From positions 264-64,263 of the forward strand of contig NZ_BMNQ01000002.1 of assembly GCF_014646635.1 (NCBI RefSeq): a DNA stretch of 64,000 nt. The letters are read 5' to 3'. Below the pieces are notes generated by a model. That model did no database searches, was not told where the DNA came from, and saw only the letters and a program-made list of their open reading frames with translations. The stretch is from Lentibacillus kapialis (lineage in GTDB: Bacteria > Bacillota > Bacilli > Bacillales > Amphibacillaceae). This document shows, in pieces, positions 1-7,712 of the stretch; the first letter of the stretch is position 1, and the number at the start of each line of letters is the position of its first letter. The position numbers and the translations under genes were made by a program.

Positions 1-1
1 A

Positions 2-256
2 AAATACAACAATGTCCGCTTTACCGGAAACAAGCTTCAAACGGATATCATCCGCAGCCAGATGGGAGCTGAGCGCCATAAGGAACTATCCAATTACAGA
101 GCTGGTATTGAAGGGATCCCGTCGATTCTCCGCAGGGTCTTTCACATTGACCATATACCTGTAAGAGGACACGTGCGCTCAAAAATCTGGGTTAATGCCA
201 AAGTGATGGCATTAAACTTCAAGATGTTCTGGAAAAACGGATTAAAGGCAGCGTAA
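2..256 (+). CDS. transposase, C-terminal fragment (5' end outside window)
   Basis: An open frame enters from the left edge and stops at TAA 254-256, giving about 84 residues. The segment SNYRAGIEGIPSILRR followed by VRGHVRSKIW resembles the C-terminal end of DDE transposases, where an R-A-G-I-E-G motif carries the last acidic catalytic residue. The rest of the protein lies outside the window, so I cannot name the IS family or say whether the copy is intact. I did not find a convincing terminal inverted repeat between the stop codon and the tRNA cluster. Family assignment is by recognition of motif style only. Confidence 0.6.
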   Translation, partial: KYNNVRFTGNKLQTDIIRSQMGAERHKELSNYRAGIEGIPSILRRVFHIDHIPVRGHVRSKIWVNAKVMALNFKMFWKNGLKAA

Positions 257-363
257 TGTCACCTTATTTCGGCCGAACAGCGTATTTTTAGAAAACTTCA
301 GGTTATGAAGCAACATTTTCTCTGAAAATAGACGCTTATGATTTTTTTATTGATTTATGAAAT

Positions 364-380
364 TCCCCCGTTTTTGGGGG
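364..380 (-). terminator. possible terminator of the tRNA operon
   Basis: A 5-bp GC-only stem (CCCCC/GGGGG) with a T-rich loop lies 57 bases beyond the last tRNA gene. Read on the minus strand it is followed by AATTTC, so the U-tract is weak. It is the only hairpin between the tRNA cluster and the transposase fragment. Confidence 0.4.
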
Positions 381-436
381 TTAACCATAGTATAAATTCA
401 GCAATAAAAAAACAAGCACTAGGCTTGTTGAAAAGG

Positions 437-509
<73 letters not shown>

Positions 510-572
510 GTATAGTATTTGTTTATTACTTACGTTTCAACCGTCCAATACCGTTTTAATGATTATGTATGA

Positions 573-662
573 AGGAGGTAGAGGGATTCGAACCCCCGCG
601 CGGTTTGACCCGCCTGTCGGTTTTCAAGACCGATCCCTTCAACCAGACTTGGGTATACCTCC
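573..662 (-). tRNA. tRNA-Ser (TGA)
   Basis: Class II tRNA of 90 nt with a long variable arm. Acceptor GGAGGTA pairs with TACCTCC; anticodon context CTTGAAAAC gives TGA. The genome-encoded 3' end reads TTCA where the Bacillus tRNA usually has GCCA, so the discriminator base is U rather than G and CCA is not encoded. SerRS identity depends mainly on the long variable arm, so the gene may still work. Confidence 0.93.
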
Positions 663-671
663 AAATATGAG

Positions 672-748
672 TGGTGGACCCTGCAGGATTCGAACCTGCG
701 ACCGATCGGTTATGAGCCGATAGCTCTGACCAGCTGAGCTAAGGGTCC
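672..748 (-). tRNA. tRNA-Ile2 (CAT, lysidine-type) or, less likely, tRNA-Met
   Basis: Cloverleaf with acceptor GGACCCT/AGGGTCC, anticodon context CTCATAAC giving CAT, and an encoded CCA tail. The start GGACCCTTAGCTCAG matches the tRNA-Ile2 type whose C34 is turned into lysidine by TilS to read AUA. A second CAT tRNA in this cluster (871-944) has the elongator-Met acceptor stem, which supports the Ile2 reading here. Confidence 0.85.
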
Positions 749-774
749 GTATAGTGTTATTTACGATCAGATTA

Positions 775-851
775 TGGGGCGACCGGTGGGGATCGAACCC
801 ACGAATGCCGGAGCCACAATCCGGTGCGTTAACCGCTTCGCCACGGCCGCC
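775..851 (-). tRNA. tRNA-His (GTG)
   Basis: Cloverleaf with anticodon context TTGTGGCT giving GTG. The acceptor is GCGGCCG/CGGTCGC with the extra 5' G(-1) and discriminator C typical of tRNA-His. The CCA tail is encoded (775-777). Confidence 0.95.
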
Positions 852-870
852 GTTGAATTATAAATGATAG

Positions 871-944
871 TAGCGGCGGAGGGGATCGAACCCACGACCT
901 CACGGGTATGAACCGTACGCTCTCGCCAGCTGAGCTACGCCGCC
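871..944 (-). tRNA. tRNA-Met, elongator (CAT)
   Basis: Cloverleaf with acceptor GGCGGCG/CGCCGCT, including the G1-U72 wobble seen in the Bacillus elongator tRNA-Met, and anticodon context TTCATACC giving CAT. Discriminator A is followed by CTA, one base away from CCA, so the tail is not encoded. Confidence 0.92.
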
Positions 945-950
945 ATAAGG

Positions 951-1022
951 CTCCACAGGCAGGATTCGAACCTGCGACCGATCGGTTAACAGCCGATAGC
1001 TCTACCACTGAGCTACTGTGGA
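951..1022 (-). tRNA. tRNA-Asn (GTT)
   Basis: Cloverleaf with acceptor TCCACAG/CTGTGGA, anticodon context CTGTTAAC giving GTT, and discriminator G followed by CCT, so CCA is not encoded. First gene of the operon, 119 bases downstream of the predicted -10. Confidence 0.95.
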
Positions 1023-1145
1023 ATAATAAGAGAGATTCACAATATTATTTCTAAATAATTTTTAACTGTTGTGTTGTATCTTCTCAAAGTAGCTGTACTT
1101 CTTACCGAACTGCATTTCGTTGTTCAGTAATCAGTAACGAAATAT

Positions 1146-1174
1146 AATTTACCACGTCCGACAGAATCTGTCAA
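1146..1174 (-). promoter_or_regulatory. sigma-A promoter of the tRNA operon
   Basis: On the minus strand a perfect -35 TTGACA (1174-1169), a 17-bp spacer and -10 TAAATT (1151-1146) stand upstream of tRNA-Asn. Nothing else in the spacer up to 1390 looks like a gene. Prediction from consensus and spacing only. Confidence 0.65.
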
Positions 1175-1331
1175 TATCCTGTATGAATGAAATTATGTAA
1201 GAGACATATCGCTAAGCAATATATAACAACACTAAATACTATAGCATGTTCCGATATTGTTTTCAATATAAATCGTATATATTGTAATTATGTCGTTCAA
1301 TCCCCAAAGAGCCGCTGAAAGCTTGCAGCAA

Positions 1332-1389
1332 TTAGAAAAACTCGATATTCGCGCTTCGGTCATCCATAATTTAAATTTTCTAACGTTAA
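1332..1389 (+). repeat. hairpin repeat family, copy A (internally deleted)
   Basis: A shortened member of a repeat family seen also at 5203, 18283, 45081, 49518, 62504 and 62547. It keeps the left end (TTAGAAAAACTCG) and the right block (GGTCATCCATAATTTA to AACGTTAAA) but has lost the central hairpin loop and right arm. It abuts the terminator of the Na/Pi symporter gene. Confidence 0.7.
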
Positions 1390-1413
1390 AAAGAGGTGCT
1401 TTTGCACCTCTTT
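1390..1413 (-). terminator. terminator of the Na/Pi symporter gene
   Basis: The minus-strand RNA forms AAGAGGTGC / GCACCTCTT with an AAAA loop, followed by a short U-tract, 5 bases after the stop codon at 1419. Confidence 0.9.
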
Positions 1414-1418
1414 AGCGA

Positions 1419-3044
1419 TTATTCACCTAGCACAGCTTCAGCAATATTAGACGCGTGGTCACCTATACGCTCAAGATTACTGATAATATCTACAAAAACA
1501 ATGCCTGCTGATCCGGAGCAAAGACCTTCGTTCATACGAATAATGTGCTTTTTTCGGTAATTGCGCTCAAGCCTATCAATTTGGTCCTCTTTTTGCACCA
1601 CAGCAAGTGCCTCTTCACGATCCATGTTATCAAGTGCTTGAACCGCCTGTCTTACAGTCAAAATCGTCAGATCAAACATATTATTCAAATCTTCCTGGGC
1701 TTGTTCGGTCATATTAACTTTATTTGAAATTTTATAATCAATCAGTTCAATAATATTTTCAAAATGGTCACCTATACGTTCAACATCACGGACAGAATCC
1801 ATTAACACCGTATGTTTGGCGCCTTCCATCTCAGTCATTGATCCACCGGAAAGCTCAACTAAATAATCAGTGATTTTACGATCCAGATTATTTAGGGCAC
1901 CTTCAACTTGCATAGCCATTTCCGAGTGCTTTTGACTTTGTGTGGTTAAATATAAATTTGTTTCTTCAAGTCCCTTAGAGGCATATTCACCCATGCGAAT
2001 GATTTCGGTCTTTGCCTGATCCAGTGCTAATGTAGATGATTGCTGGATAAAAATTGGATCCAAATGTTTTGGTTTATACTCAATAACCGTATCATCACCG
2101 GGGATGATTTTTGTAACCACCCATGCAAGAGTCCCGATAAATGGAAATTGAATGATCAGGTTGGCAAGGTTAAAGCTTCCATGAGCAAAGGCAATTGTCA
2201 TTTCGGGGTTAAGTCCCAATACGGATTGCAAATATGTGACATATTGTGTAAAGAATCCAAGAAGCAGAAGCCCGATAGTGGCACCTGCAAGGTTAAAAAT
2301 AACGTGAATATAGGCGGCACGTTTTGCAGCTACCGTTGCGCCAATGGATGCAAGTACTGCTGTAATGGTTGTTCCAATATTATCACCAAAAAGAACAGGC
2401 ATTGAAGCTTTCAGTTCAATTGCGCCTTCAGAAAATAGCCCCTGCAGGATACCGATCGTCGCACTTGAACTTTGTACAATAAACGTAAACAATGTTCCGA
2501 TGACAACCCCTAAAATGGAGTGTTCACTCATATTCAGGGTTAAATCCTGAAATGCCTGGACTTCACGCAGTGGTGACATACCGCTGCTCATCAATTCCAA
2601 ACCAAAAAATAACGCACCAAAACCGAAGATAGCCTGTCCAATATTATTTATTGTTTGATTTTTAAAGAAAAATAACATTAAACAACCGACAGCTATGATG
2701 GGTAAGGCGTATTCCCCCAGATCAATCCCGATAATAAATGCAGTCACCGTTGTACCGACGTTTGCTCCCATAATGACACCAATAGCCTGTCTAAGTGTCA
2801 TAAATCCCGCATTAACTAAACCGACCGTAAGTACAGTTGTTCCCGAACTGCTTTGAATCAGGATAGTCACAACAATACCAGCCAGTACGCCAAGAAATGG
2901 ATTACTCGTGGTTTTATCCAGTATATCCCGAAGCCTGTCGCCAGCAGACCTTTGCAAACCTTCCCCCATATACTTAATACCCAAAAGGAAAATACCAAGG
3001 CCACCGACAAATTCAAATATCAGTGTCTGCACATCGATATTCAA
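1419..3044 (-). CDS. Na/Pi cotransporter family protein with C-terminal PhoU-like domain
   Basis: Membrane protein of about 541 residues in the NptA/PNaS family, expected to move phosphate (or another anion) with sodium. Two inverted-repeat halves each carry a QSSS motif (residues about 64-67 and 191-194) and a G-x-N-x-G-T-T motif (about 93-99 and 220-226). From about residue 345 the protein is a helical PhoU-like domain. I chose the TTG start at 3044 because AAGGGTGG lies just upstream and the protein then begins like its relatives. The first ATG (3095) has no ribosome site and overlaps the predicted -10 box. Monocistronic, with its own terminator. The exact substrate cannot be read from sequence. 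Confidence 0.88.
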   Translation of the reverse strand: MNIDVQTLIFEFVGGLGIFLLGIKYMGEGLQRSAGDRLRDILDKTTSNPFLGVLAGIVVTILIQSSSGTTVLTVGLVNAGFMTLRQAIGVIMGANVGTTVTAFIIGIDLGEYALPIIAVGCLMLFFFKNQTINNIGQAIFGFGALFFGLELMSSGMSPLREVQAFQDLTLNMSEHSILGVVIGTLFTFIVQSSSATIGILQGLFSEGAIELKASMPVLFGDNIGTTITAVLASIGATVAAKRAAYIHVIFNLAGATIGLLLLGFFTQYVTYLQSVLGLNPEMTIAFAHGSFNLANLIIQFPFIGTLAWVVTKIIPGDDTVIEYKPKHLDPIFIQQSSTLALDQAKTEIIRMGEYASKGLEETNLYLTTQSQKHSEMAMQVEGALNNLDRKITDYLVELSGGSMTEMEGAKHTVLMDSVRDVERIGDHFENIIELIDYKISNKVNMTEQAQEDLNNMFDLTILTVRQAVQALDNMDREEALAVVQKEDQIDRLERNYRKKHIIRMNEGLCSGSAGIVFVDIISNLERIGDHASNIAEAVLGE

Positions 3045-3094
3045 AAATATTCCACCCTTCGAACCATGTTGAAATCTGTCACATACCTTTTCCA

Positions 3095-3123
3095 TTATTA
3101 ATGCATGTTTGATGTTTTGTAAA
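3095..3123 (-). promoter_or_regulatory. possible sigma-A promoter of the Na/Pi symporter gene
   Basis: Minus-strand TTTACA (3123-3118), 17-bp spacer, TAATAA (3100-3095). The -10 match is modest. If real, transcription begins inside the longest open frame, which supports the downstream TTG start at 3044. Confidence 0.4.
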
Positions 3124-3215
3124 GGCTATATTGAAAACTTAACATTAAATTTACATTCCCTTTATTGTCCTTGTTTTATTAGATACCCTGAATGTTGAAT
3201 TTTCATTCCAACACA

Positions 3216-3246
3216 ATACCCATGAATCCTCATGATTCATGGGTAT
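3216..3246 (-). terminator. hairpin terminator after the stand-alone nfeD gene
   Basis: A perfect 13-bp inverted repeat (ATACCCATGAATC / GATTCATGGGTAT) with a 5-nt loop lies 14 bases after the stop codon at 3261. The U-tract is poor (TGTGTTGG), so it may be a less efficient or Rho-assisted terminator. Confidence 0.6.
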
Positions 3247-3260
3247 AACTTGACGCATTA

Positions 3261-3887
3261 CTATATTTTTTCCACTAATATTTTTGTTCCATCAACATGC
3301 ACGACTTTTACATCACTATCTTTAGGAATCCACTCACCATTTGAGATAGCGCTATAATTTTTATTACTGATTCGAATGGTTCCAACCGGACGCATATCAC
3401 TTAACGTAACGCCTTCTTTCTCAAGCAATGTTTCATATTCCTGGTTCATGGAATTATATCCCTTTTCTTTGGTCAATTGGTCCTTCAGTGTGATTTTGGA
3501 CCACATTTCCCTATGTTTGAATACCTTTAAAAAGAGAAATGAGGCAAATCCCCCAATCAGCACACCAATAATGGCATACATGCCGGCAAACAAGTTTGGC
3601 GCCGCTAATGCAACAGTCAAAAGCATGCAAGCAAGCCCAACTGTTGCAAGTGTCCCATCATTAACAATTTTACCGTCAATTGTAATAAGTAATATTCCAG
3701 CCAGATAAATAATAAGCATAAAGATAAAAGAGCCTGTTTCCAGGTAAATTGCAAAATAGACGATAATGAAGCCCATTCCAAGCAAGCCAAATATTCCGCG
3801 CATATTAACAAGCAGTTCACCGACTAGAAATAAAGTTGCAAAGCCAGTCAAAATAAAGCCGGCCCAGTCCAATGAAAAAATAGCCAT
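3261..3887 (-). CDS. NfeD family membrane protein (YuaF-like, short form)
   Basis: A 208-residue protein with about five hydrophobic segments in residues 5-125 and a C-terminal soluble OB-fold-like region (about 150-208) ending in VVHVDGTKILVEKI, typical of NfeD. It lacks the ClpP-like protease domain of the long NfeD at 26160-27497. In B. subtilis the short NfeD YuaF works with a flotillin in membrane microdomain organisation and is under the envelope-stress factor sigma-W. Here no flotillin gene is adjacent, but a sigma-W-type promoter stands directly upstream. Start ATG has GGAGGGGG six bases before it. Assignment to NfeD is firm; equivalence to YuaF is inferred from size and promoter. Confidence 0.85.
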   Translation of the reverse strand: MAIFSLDWAGFILTGFATLFLVGELLVNMRGIFGLLGMGFIIVYFAIYLETGSFIFMLIIYLAGILLITIDGKIVNDGTLATVGLACMLLTVALAAPNLFAGMYAIIGVLIGGFASFLFLKVFKHREMWSKITLKDQLTKEKGYNSMNQEYETLLEKEGVTLSDMRPVGTIRISNKNYSAISNGEWIPKDSDVKVVHVDGTKILVEKI

Positions 3888-3917
3888 TAACTTCCCCCTC
3901 CATTCCCCGCCTTATAA

Positions 3918-3944
3918 TACGGCCTGAACATGACTATAGTTTCA
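3918..3944 (-). promoter_or_regulatory. sigma-W-type (ECF) promoter of the stand-alone nfeD gene
   Basis: Minus strand reads TGAAAC (3944-3939), a 17-bp spacer, then CGTA (3921-3918) followed by TTATAA. This matches the B. subtilis sigma-W consensus TGAAAC-N16/17-CGTA. The same arrangement with the same 17-bp spacer is found before the long nfeD/floA operon (27536-27562). Confidence 0.7.
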
Positions 3945-3963
3945 TTTTAAGGGGCAAAAAAGT

Positions 3964-4290
3964 ATGAATTCAATAAAAAGATTGTTTATATACGTTTTGA
4001 TAGTGTTGTTTTTGGTTAGCATCCATAAGGATCTAACCGTTGGGACACCTATGGATTCTGAGCCAGAGATGCAGAATGGCACCAAAACGTTTAAACAGGA
4101 ATCGTTAACCGCCGTAGAAGTAAAAGTGAATGAAGGCGATACTGTTTTAACCATTGTGGAGGAGTTAAATGATCAGAATGACAAACAATTGGACATTCCG
4201 CAAATTCAAGCCGATTTCGAAGCGTTAAACCCTAACGTACAAGCACTGCACGTCGAACCTGGGGAATATTATTATTTCCCTTTGTATTAA
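3964..4290 (+). CDS. yqfZ: LysM-like single-pass membrane protein (YqfZ-like)
   Basis: A 108-residue protein with an N-terminal hydrophobic segment (about residues 6-21), a polar linker and a C-terminal LysM-like domain (about 49-108) starting VKVNEGDTVLTIVEEL and ending EPGEYYYFPLY. Such proteins may tether to the membrane and bind cell-wall glycan; no specific function is known to me. B. subtilis yqfZ, yqfX and yqfT lie in the same neighbourhood, which supports the name, though ispG and zur that separate them there are absent here. Ribosome site AAGGGG precedes the ATG. It ends at a two-way terminator shared with yqfX. Confidence 0.75.
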   Translation: MNSIKRLFIYVLIVLFLVSIHKDLTVGTPMDSEPEMQNGTKTFKQESLTAVEVKVNEGDTVLTIVEELNDQNDKQLDIPQIQADFEALNPNVQALHVEPGEYYYFPLY

Positions 4291-4323
4291 CAGAAAAGGG
4301 CTGAATAATCCAGCCCTTTTCTG
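4291..4323. terminator. two-way terminator between yqfZ and yqfX
   Basis: CAGAAAAGGGCTG / CAGCCCTTTTCTG inverted repeat sits exactly between two converging stop codons and has A/T runs on both arms, so it can serve both genes. Confidence 0.9.
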
Positions 4324-4731
4324 TTATACATATGGAAGCACAAACAATGTGATGAGAATGGAGATGGCACCTGCAATTATTGCTGTGTTGCCCAGTGTAT
4401 CCGCACCTCGGTTTCTTGATACAAATCCCATTATAATCCCCGCACCACCAAGAATAATTGGCATCATGAAGTATGAGATAATCGATAACGCCAAGGCAAT
4501 CCATCCAAAAGCACTGTTTACCTCTGTGCCATCTTCATCTGAATAATCCGGCTCATCAATATCATCTGCAGTCATCTCAGAGGCGAATTCCTCATCCCGA
4601 CGGCTTCGAGTGTCTTCCACACGTGGCTGGTCACCCTCAAAATTAGTGGTAACCAAATCATCAGGATCCGGCTGTTCTTCCAGCTTTGGGCCGTTTTCTG
4701 AACTGTTCAGACGGCGATTGTTTTCATCCAT
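4324..4731 (-). CDS. yqfX: small membrane protein with acidic N-terminus (YqfX-like)
   Basis: A 135-residue protein. Residues 1-70 are very acidic and probably cytosolic and disordered. Two hydrophobic segments follow (about 74-100 and 112-134), separated by the short motif FVSRNRGADTLG, typical of DUF4190-like proteins. I start it at ATG 4731 because GAGAGG lies eight bases upstream; a TTG at 4737 is also in frame. Function unknown. Name from resemblance and neighbourhood. Confidence 0.7.
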   Translation of the reverse strand: MDENNRRLNSSENGPKLEEQPDPDDLVTTNFEGDQPRVEDTRSRRDEEFASEMTADDIDEPDYSDEDGTEVNSAFGWIALALSIISYFMMPIILGGAGIIMGFVSRNRGADTLGNTAIIAGAISILITLFVLPYV

Positions 4732-4892
4732 TAGCAAGACCTCTCTTTCCTGAAACGAGGTGCATCTATAGTTTATGTATGAATGTCAATTATACAGCTG
4801 GTATTTTATGGTGCAGTCATTTTTAGTACAAGATATATTTTCCGATTTTAAACATATACTGAATCATACCATTACAAGGAGCGGGAATTATT

Positions 4893-5174
4893 ATGTCAGC
4901 GTTTTTAAAACAACTGATTAACAAAAAATTAAAGCAGCTTTCACCTGACGAACTGTTGCATTATGCACACCAGTATAACTTTTCCATAAGCCGAAAACAG
5001 GCCGAGGACATTACAACTTATTTAAAGCAGCATCCAATTGAACCATTTGACCCGGAGTACCGTGCTAGAATGTTTAAAGAGATTGCACACATAACCGACA
5101 AAGAAACCGCAGATAAGGCACGATCTTTATTTCAAGGAATAATTAAATCTTATGGATTGGAAGGGTTTTTCTGA
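4893..5174 (+). CDS. yqfT: DUF2624 family protein YqfT
   Basis: A 93-residue soluble helical protein resembling YqfT (DUF2624), whose role is unknown. The stretch SPDELLHYAHQYNFSISRKQ is the recognisable part. Start ATG is preceded by AAGGAG. It lies next to nfo as in B. subtilis, but on the opposite strand. Confidence 0.82.
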   Translation: MSAFLKQLINKKLKQLSPDELLHYAHQYNFSISRKQAEDITTYLKQHPIEPFDPEYRARMFKEIAHITDKETADKARSLFQGIIKSYGLEGFF

Positions 5175-5202
5175 TAAACACGCATTACAAACAAAAAGCA
5201 GC

Positions 5203-5294
5203 TTAGAAAAACCTGGCATTCGCCTCGTCTTATAGCGAATGCCGAAGCTTTTTTTATAAGGTCATCCATAATTTATACTTTCCGACGTTATAAA
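5203..5294 (+). repeat. hairpin repeat family, copy B
   Basis: Full-length 90-bp copy. Central hairpin arms GGCATTCGC (left) and GCGAATGCC (right) enclose an 11-nt loop CTCGTCTTATA, followed by the conserved right block (AAGGTCATCCATAATTTATA) and the end GACGTTATAA. It lies between the converging genes yqfT and nfo. Confidence 0.85.
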
Positions 5295-5296
5295 TT

Positions 5297-5332
5297 AAGA
5301 AGGAATGACGTATGATAACATCATTCCTTCTT
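5297..5332 (-). terminator. terminator of the cshB-nfo unit
   Basis: AAGAAGGAATGA / TCATTCCTTCTT stem just after the nfo stop codon, with a U-tract on the minus strand after the stem. Confidence 0.85.
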
Positions 5333-5334
5333 TT

Positions 5335-6228
5335 TTATTGATTCATAATTTTTTCTTTTAAATTTTCTTCAAATTTACCATTTTTAATCATGTTAATTTC
5401 AAATTTGTACGGCGGCTTTCTGTTTTTCTTATCTTCTCCAACAAAAGGAGTTTCTAGAATTTTCGGTAGTTTATTCAGCTGGGGATGATTAATCACATAG
5501 TGCAATGCCTCAAAACCAATATAGCCAAAGCCAATGTTTTCATGGCGGTCTTTGTGAGCGCCTTGCTCATTTTTGCTGTCGTTGACATGGACTACTTTCA
5601 AACGATCAATCCCAATAATGTTGTCGAAGTCATGCAGAACCCCGTCAAAGTCGTTGACAACATCATAACCACCATCATGAATGTGACAGGTATCAAGACA
5701 GATAGACAAATTCTCGTTGTGGGTGACGCCATCAATAATTTGAGCAAGTTCCTCAAACGTCCGTCCAATCTCAGATCCTTTTCCTGCCATTGTTTCCAAA
5801 GCAATTTGAACATCTTTATTTTTATCAAGCACTTCATTCAAACCTTCAATAATTTTGTCAATTCCTTTATCGGCACCGGCTCCTACGTGCGAGCCCGGGT
5901 GCAGGACAATTTGTTTTGCACCAATTGCTGCTGTCCGTTCAATTTCATTCCGCAGAAAATCAACACCCAATTTGAACGTTTCGGGTTTTGTTGTGTTACC
6001 GATATTTATAATGTACGGTGCATGAACCACAACATCGATGATACCATGCTCATTCATATGCTCTCTGCCGGCTTCAATATTCAGCTCTCCAACGGGCTTG
6101 CGTTTTGTATTTTGTGGTGCTCCGGTATAAATCATAAATACGTTGGAACCATATGAAGCAGCTTGCTCACTGGATCCTTTCAACATTTTGTTTCCACTCA
6201 TCGATACATGAGATCCTATTTTTAACAT
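5335..6228 (-). CDS. nfo: deoxyribonuclease IV (AP endonuclease)
   Basis: A 297-residue TIM-barrel endonuclease that cuts 5' of abasic sites in base-excision repair. The three-metal site is complete: H69, H110, E145, D179, H182, H214, D227, H229 and E259, in motifs such as [13 protein letters not shown] and [11 protein letters not shown]. Length matches the family. Start ATG follows GGTGAGG. It lies 15 bases downstream of cshB, so the two are probably co-transcribed. In B. subtilis Nfo helps protect spores from DNA damage. Confidence 0.97.
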   Translation of the reverse strand: MLKIGSHVSMSGNKMLKGSSEQAASYGSNVFMIYTGAPQNTKRKPVGELNIEAGREHMNEHGIIDVVVHAPYIINIGNTTKPETFKLGVDFLRNEIERTAAIGAKQIVLHPGSHVGAGADKGIDKIIEGLNEVLDKNKDVQIALETMAGKGSEIGRTFEELAQIIDGVTHNENLSICLDTCHIHDGGYDVVNDFDGVLHDFDNIIGIDRLKVVHVNDSKNEQGAHKDRHENIGFGYIGFEALHYVINHPQLNKLPKILETPFVGEDKKNRKPPYKFEINMIKNGKFEENLKEKIMNQ

Positions 6229-6243
6229 ATCCTCACCCCAACA

Positions 6244-7557
6244 TCATTTTCGCTTGTTGTTCGACTTTCGTTTCATCTGGTTTTTGATCTGTTCCTGTTG
6301 TTTTTTCATTTTTTTCTTATAACCCGGCTTCACAGTTTTAGATTTTTTAACTTGTTTCCATGCTGCCGAATCGATATGATCCGTTGTTTTCTGGCGGCGA
6401 TTGCGCTCGTTCCACGATTTGGATTCTTTCCATTCGCCATCTTTTACATCCCAAAATGTAAAGGATATGCCTTTTTGCTGTAATTTCTCAATTAGTTTTT
6501 TATCCTGATCTCCGTATAAACTGATGACTGTTCCTTCCATCCCGGCTCTTGCTGTTCGGCCCGAACGATGGACATAAAAATCTTCCTCTTTTGGCAGTTG
6601 CGCGTTAATAACATGGCTGACACCTTTAATGTCGATTCCCCGTGAAGCAAGATCTGTGGCGACAATATACTGATAGCGGAGGTTTTGGATTTCCTTCAGC
6701 GTTCTTTTCCGCTCTCTCGGTGTCAAACCACCATGAATAATCCCAACGTCAAGCCCTTTTTGCTGAAGAGAAGAGGCTAATGTATCAGCCGCCTCTTTTC
6801 CGTTTGCAAAAATAATGGCTAAATAAGGTTGTATTGCCTTGGAAATTTCCAGAATAATATTGGATGCATCCCGGTGTTTAAGCGGAATCAGGCGATGTTC
6901 CAATGTCTCCGGTGATAATTTATCATTCATTTTTATGTGCAATGGATTTTCAAGATACTTTCGGTAAAATTGCTCCAATTGTTGCGGGATTGTTGCAGAA
7001 AAGGCGAGTATTTGAATATTCTCTTTTGATCTGACAAGTAATTGGTCAACATCCCGGATAAAGCCTAAATCAAGCATTAGATCGGCCTCGTCAATAACAA
7101 AAGCGGATGCAGTGTAAATAGATATGGCCTCTTCCTTTATCATATCCAGGATTCTTCCCGGCGTACCAATAATAATGTGTGGCGGCCTTTTTAATTTTTC
7201 CATCGCCTTTTGTTTATCGGTTCCACCGACAAGTAATTTAGCATTCCATACCCCGCGCATATTGGCATAATCAATAATTTTTCTCACTTCTTCGTAAATT
7301 TGCATCGCCAATTCGCGTGTTGGAGCTGTCATTACAAACTGGATTTCCTGCTTGTCTGTACTAATCTGGTTCAATAGTGGCAGAAGATAGGCATGCGTTT
7401 TTCCGGACCCTGTTTCTGATTGTCCGATAACACTTGTCCCTTCCAATACAGCTGGAATAACTTGCTGTTGAATGGCTGTCGGTTCATAAAAATTTAATTG
7501 TTCAATAGCATTCGTCAAAACGGGGCGAAATGAAAATTTACTGAATTGATTATCCAT
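6244..7557 (-). CDS. cshB: DEAD-box RNA helicase CshB
   Basis: A 437-residue helicase with all core motifs: SETGSGKT (Walker A), PTRELA, TPGR, DEAD written DEADL, SAT, ATDLASRGIDI and HRSGRTAR. A basic tail of about 60 residues, rich in Lys, Arg and Gln, probably binds RNA. CshB unwinds mRNA or pre-rRNA structure and is linked to cold adaptation and ribosome assembly in B. subtilis. Neighbours nfo, yqfO and trmK agree with the cshB locus. Start ATG follows GGAG. Confidence 0.95.
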   Translation of the reverse strand: MDNQFSKFSFRPVLTNAIEQLNFYEPTAIQQQVIPAVLEGTSVIGQSETGSGKTHAYLLPLLNQISTDKQEIQFVMTAPTRELAMQIYEEVRKIIDYANMRGVWNAKLLVGGTDKQKAMEKLKRPPHIIIGTPGRILDMIKEEAISIYTASAFVIDEADLMLDLGFIRDVDQLLVRSKENIQILAFSATIPQQLEQFYRKYLENPLHIKMNDKLSPETLEHRLIPLKHRDASNIILEISKAIQPYLAIIFANGKEAADTLASSLQQKGLDVGIIHGGLTPRERKRTLKEIQNLRYQYIVATDLASRGIDIKGVSHVINAQLPKEEDFYVHRSGRTARAGMEGTVISLYGDQDKKLIEKLQQKGISFTFWDVKDGEWKESKSWNERNRRQKTTDHIDSAAWKQVKKSKTVKPGYKKKMKKQQEQIKNQMKRKSNNKRK

Positions 7558-7712
7558 ATTGCGGACTCCTTTTATTGATGCAAAATTGATTAATGTTCAT
7601 TCTTATCTAAACATAAAGATCCAATTCCCTGCGACTAGCATTCATGCATTGGAAAAATAACACCATTAAATGAAATTCTACCTTATTATATATGCTATTG
7701 GAATTTTATGCA

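Noticed and set aside
3044-3215. Possible PhoP boxes upstream of the Na/Pi symporter gene
   Set aside because: Only isolated TTTACA/TTTAAT motifs; no properly spaced direct repeats.
5485-6156. 223-codon plus-strand open frame opposite nfo
   Set aside because: Lies wholly antisense to nfo, has no ribosome site and looks like no protein family.
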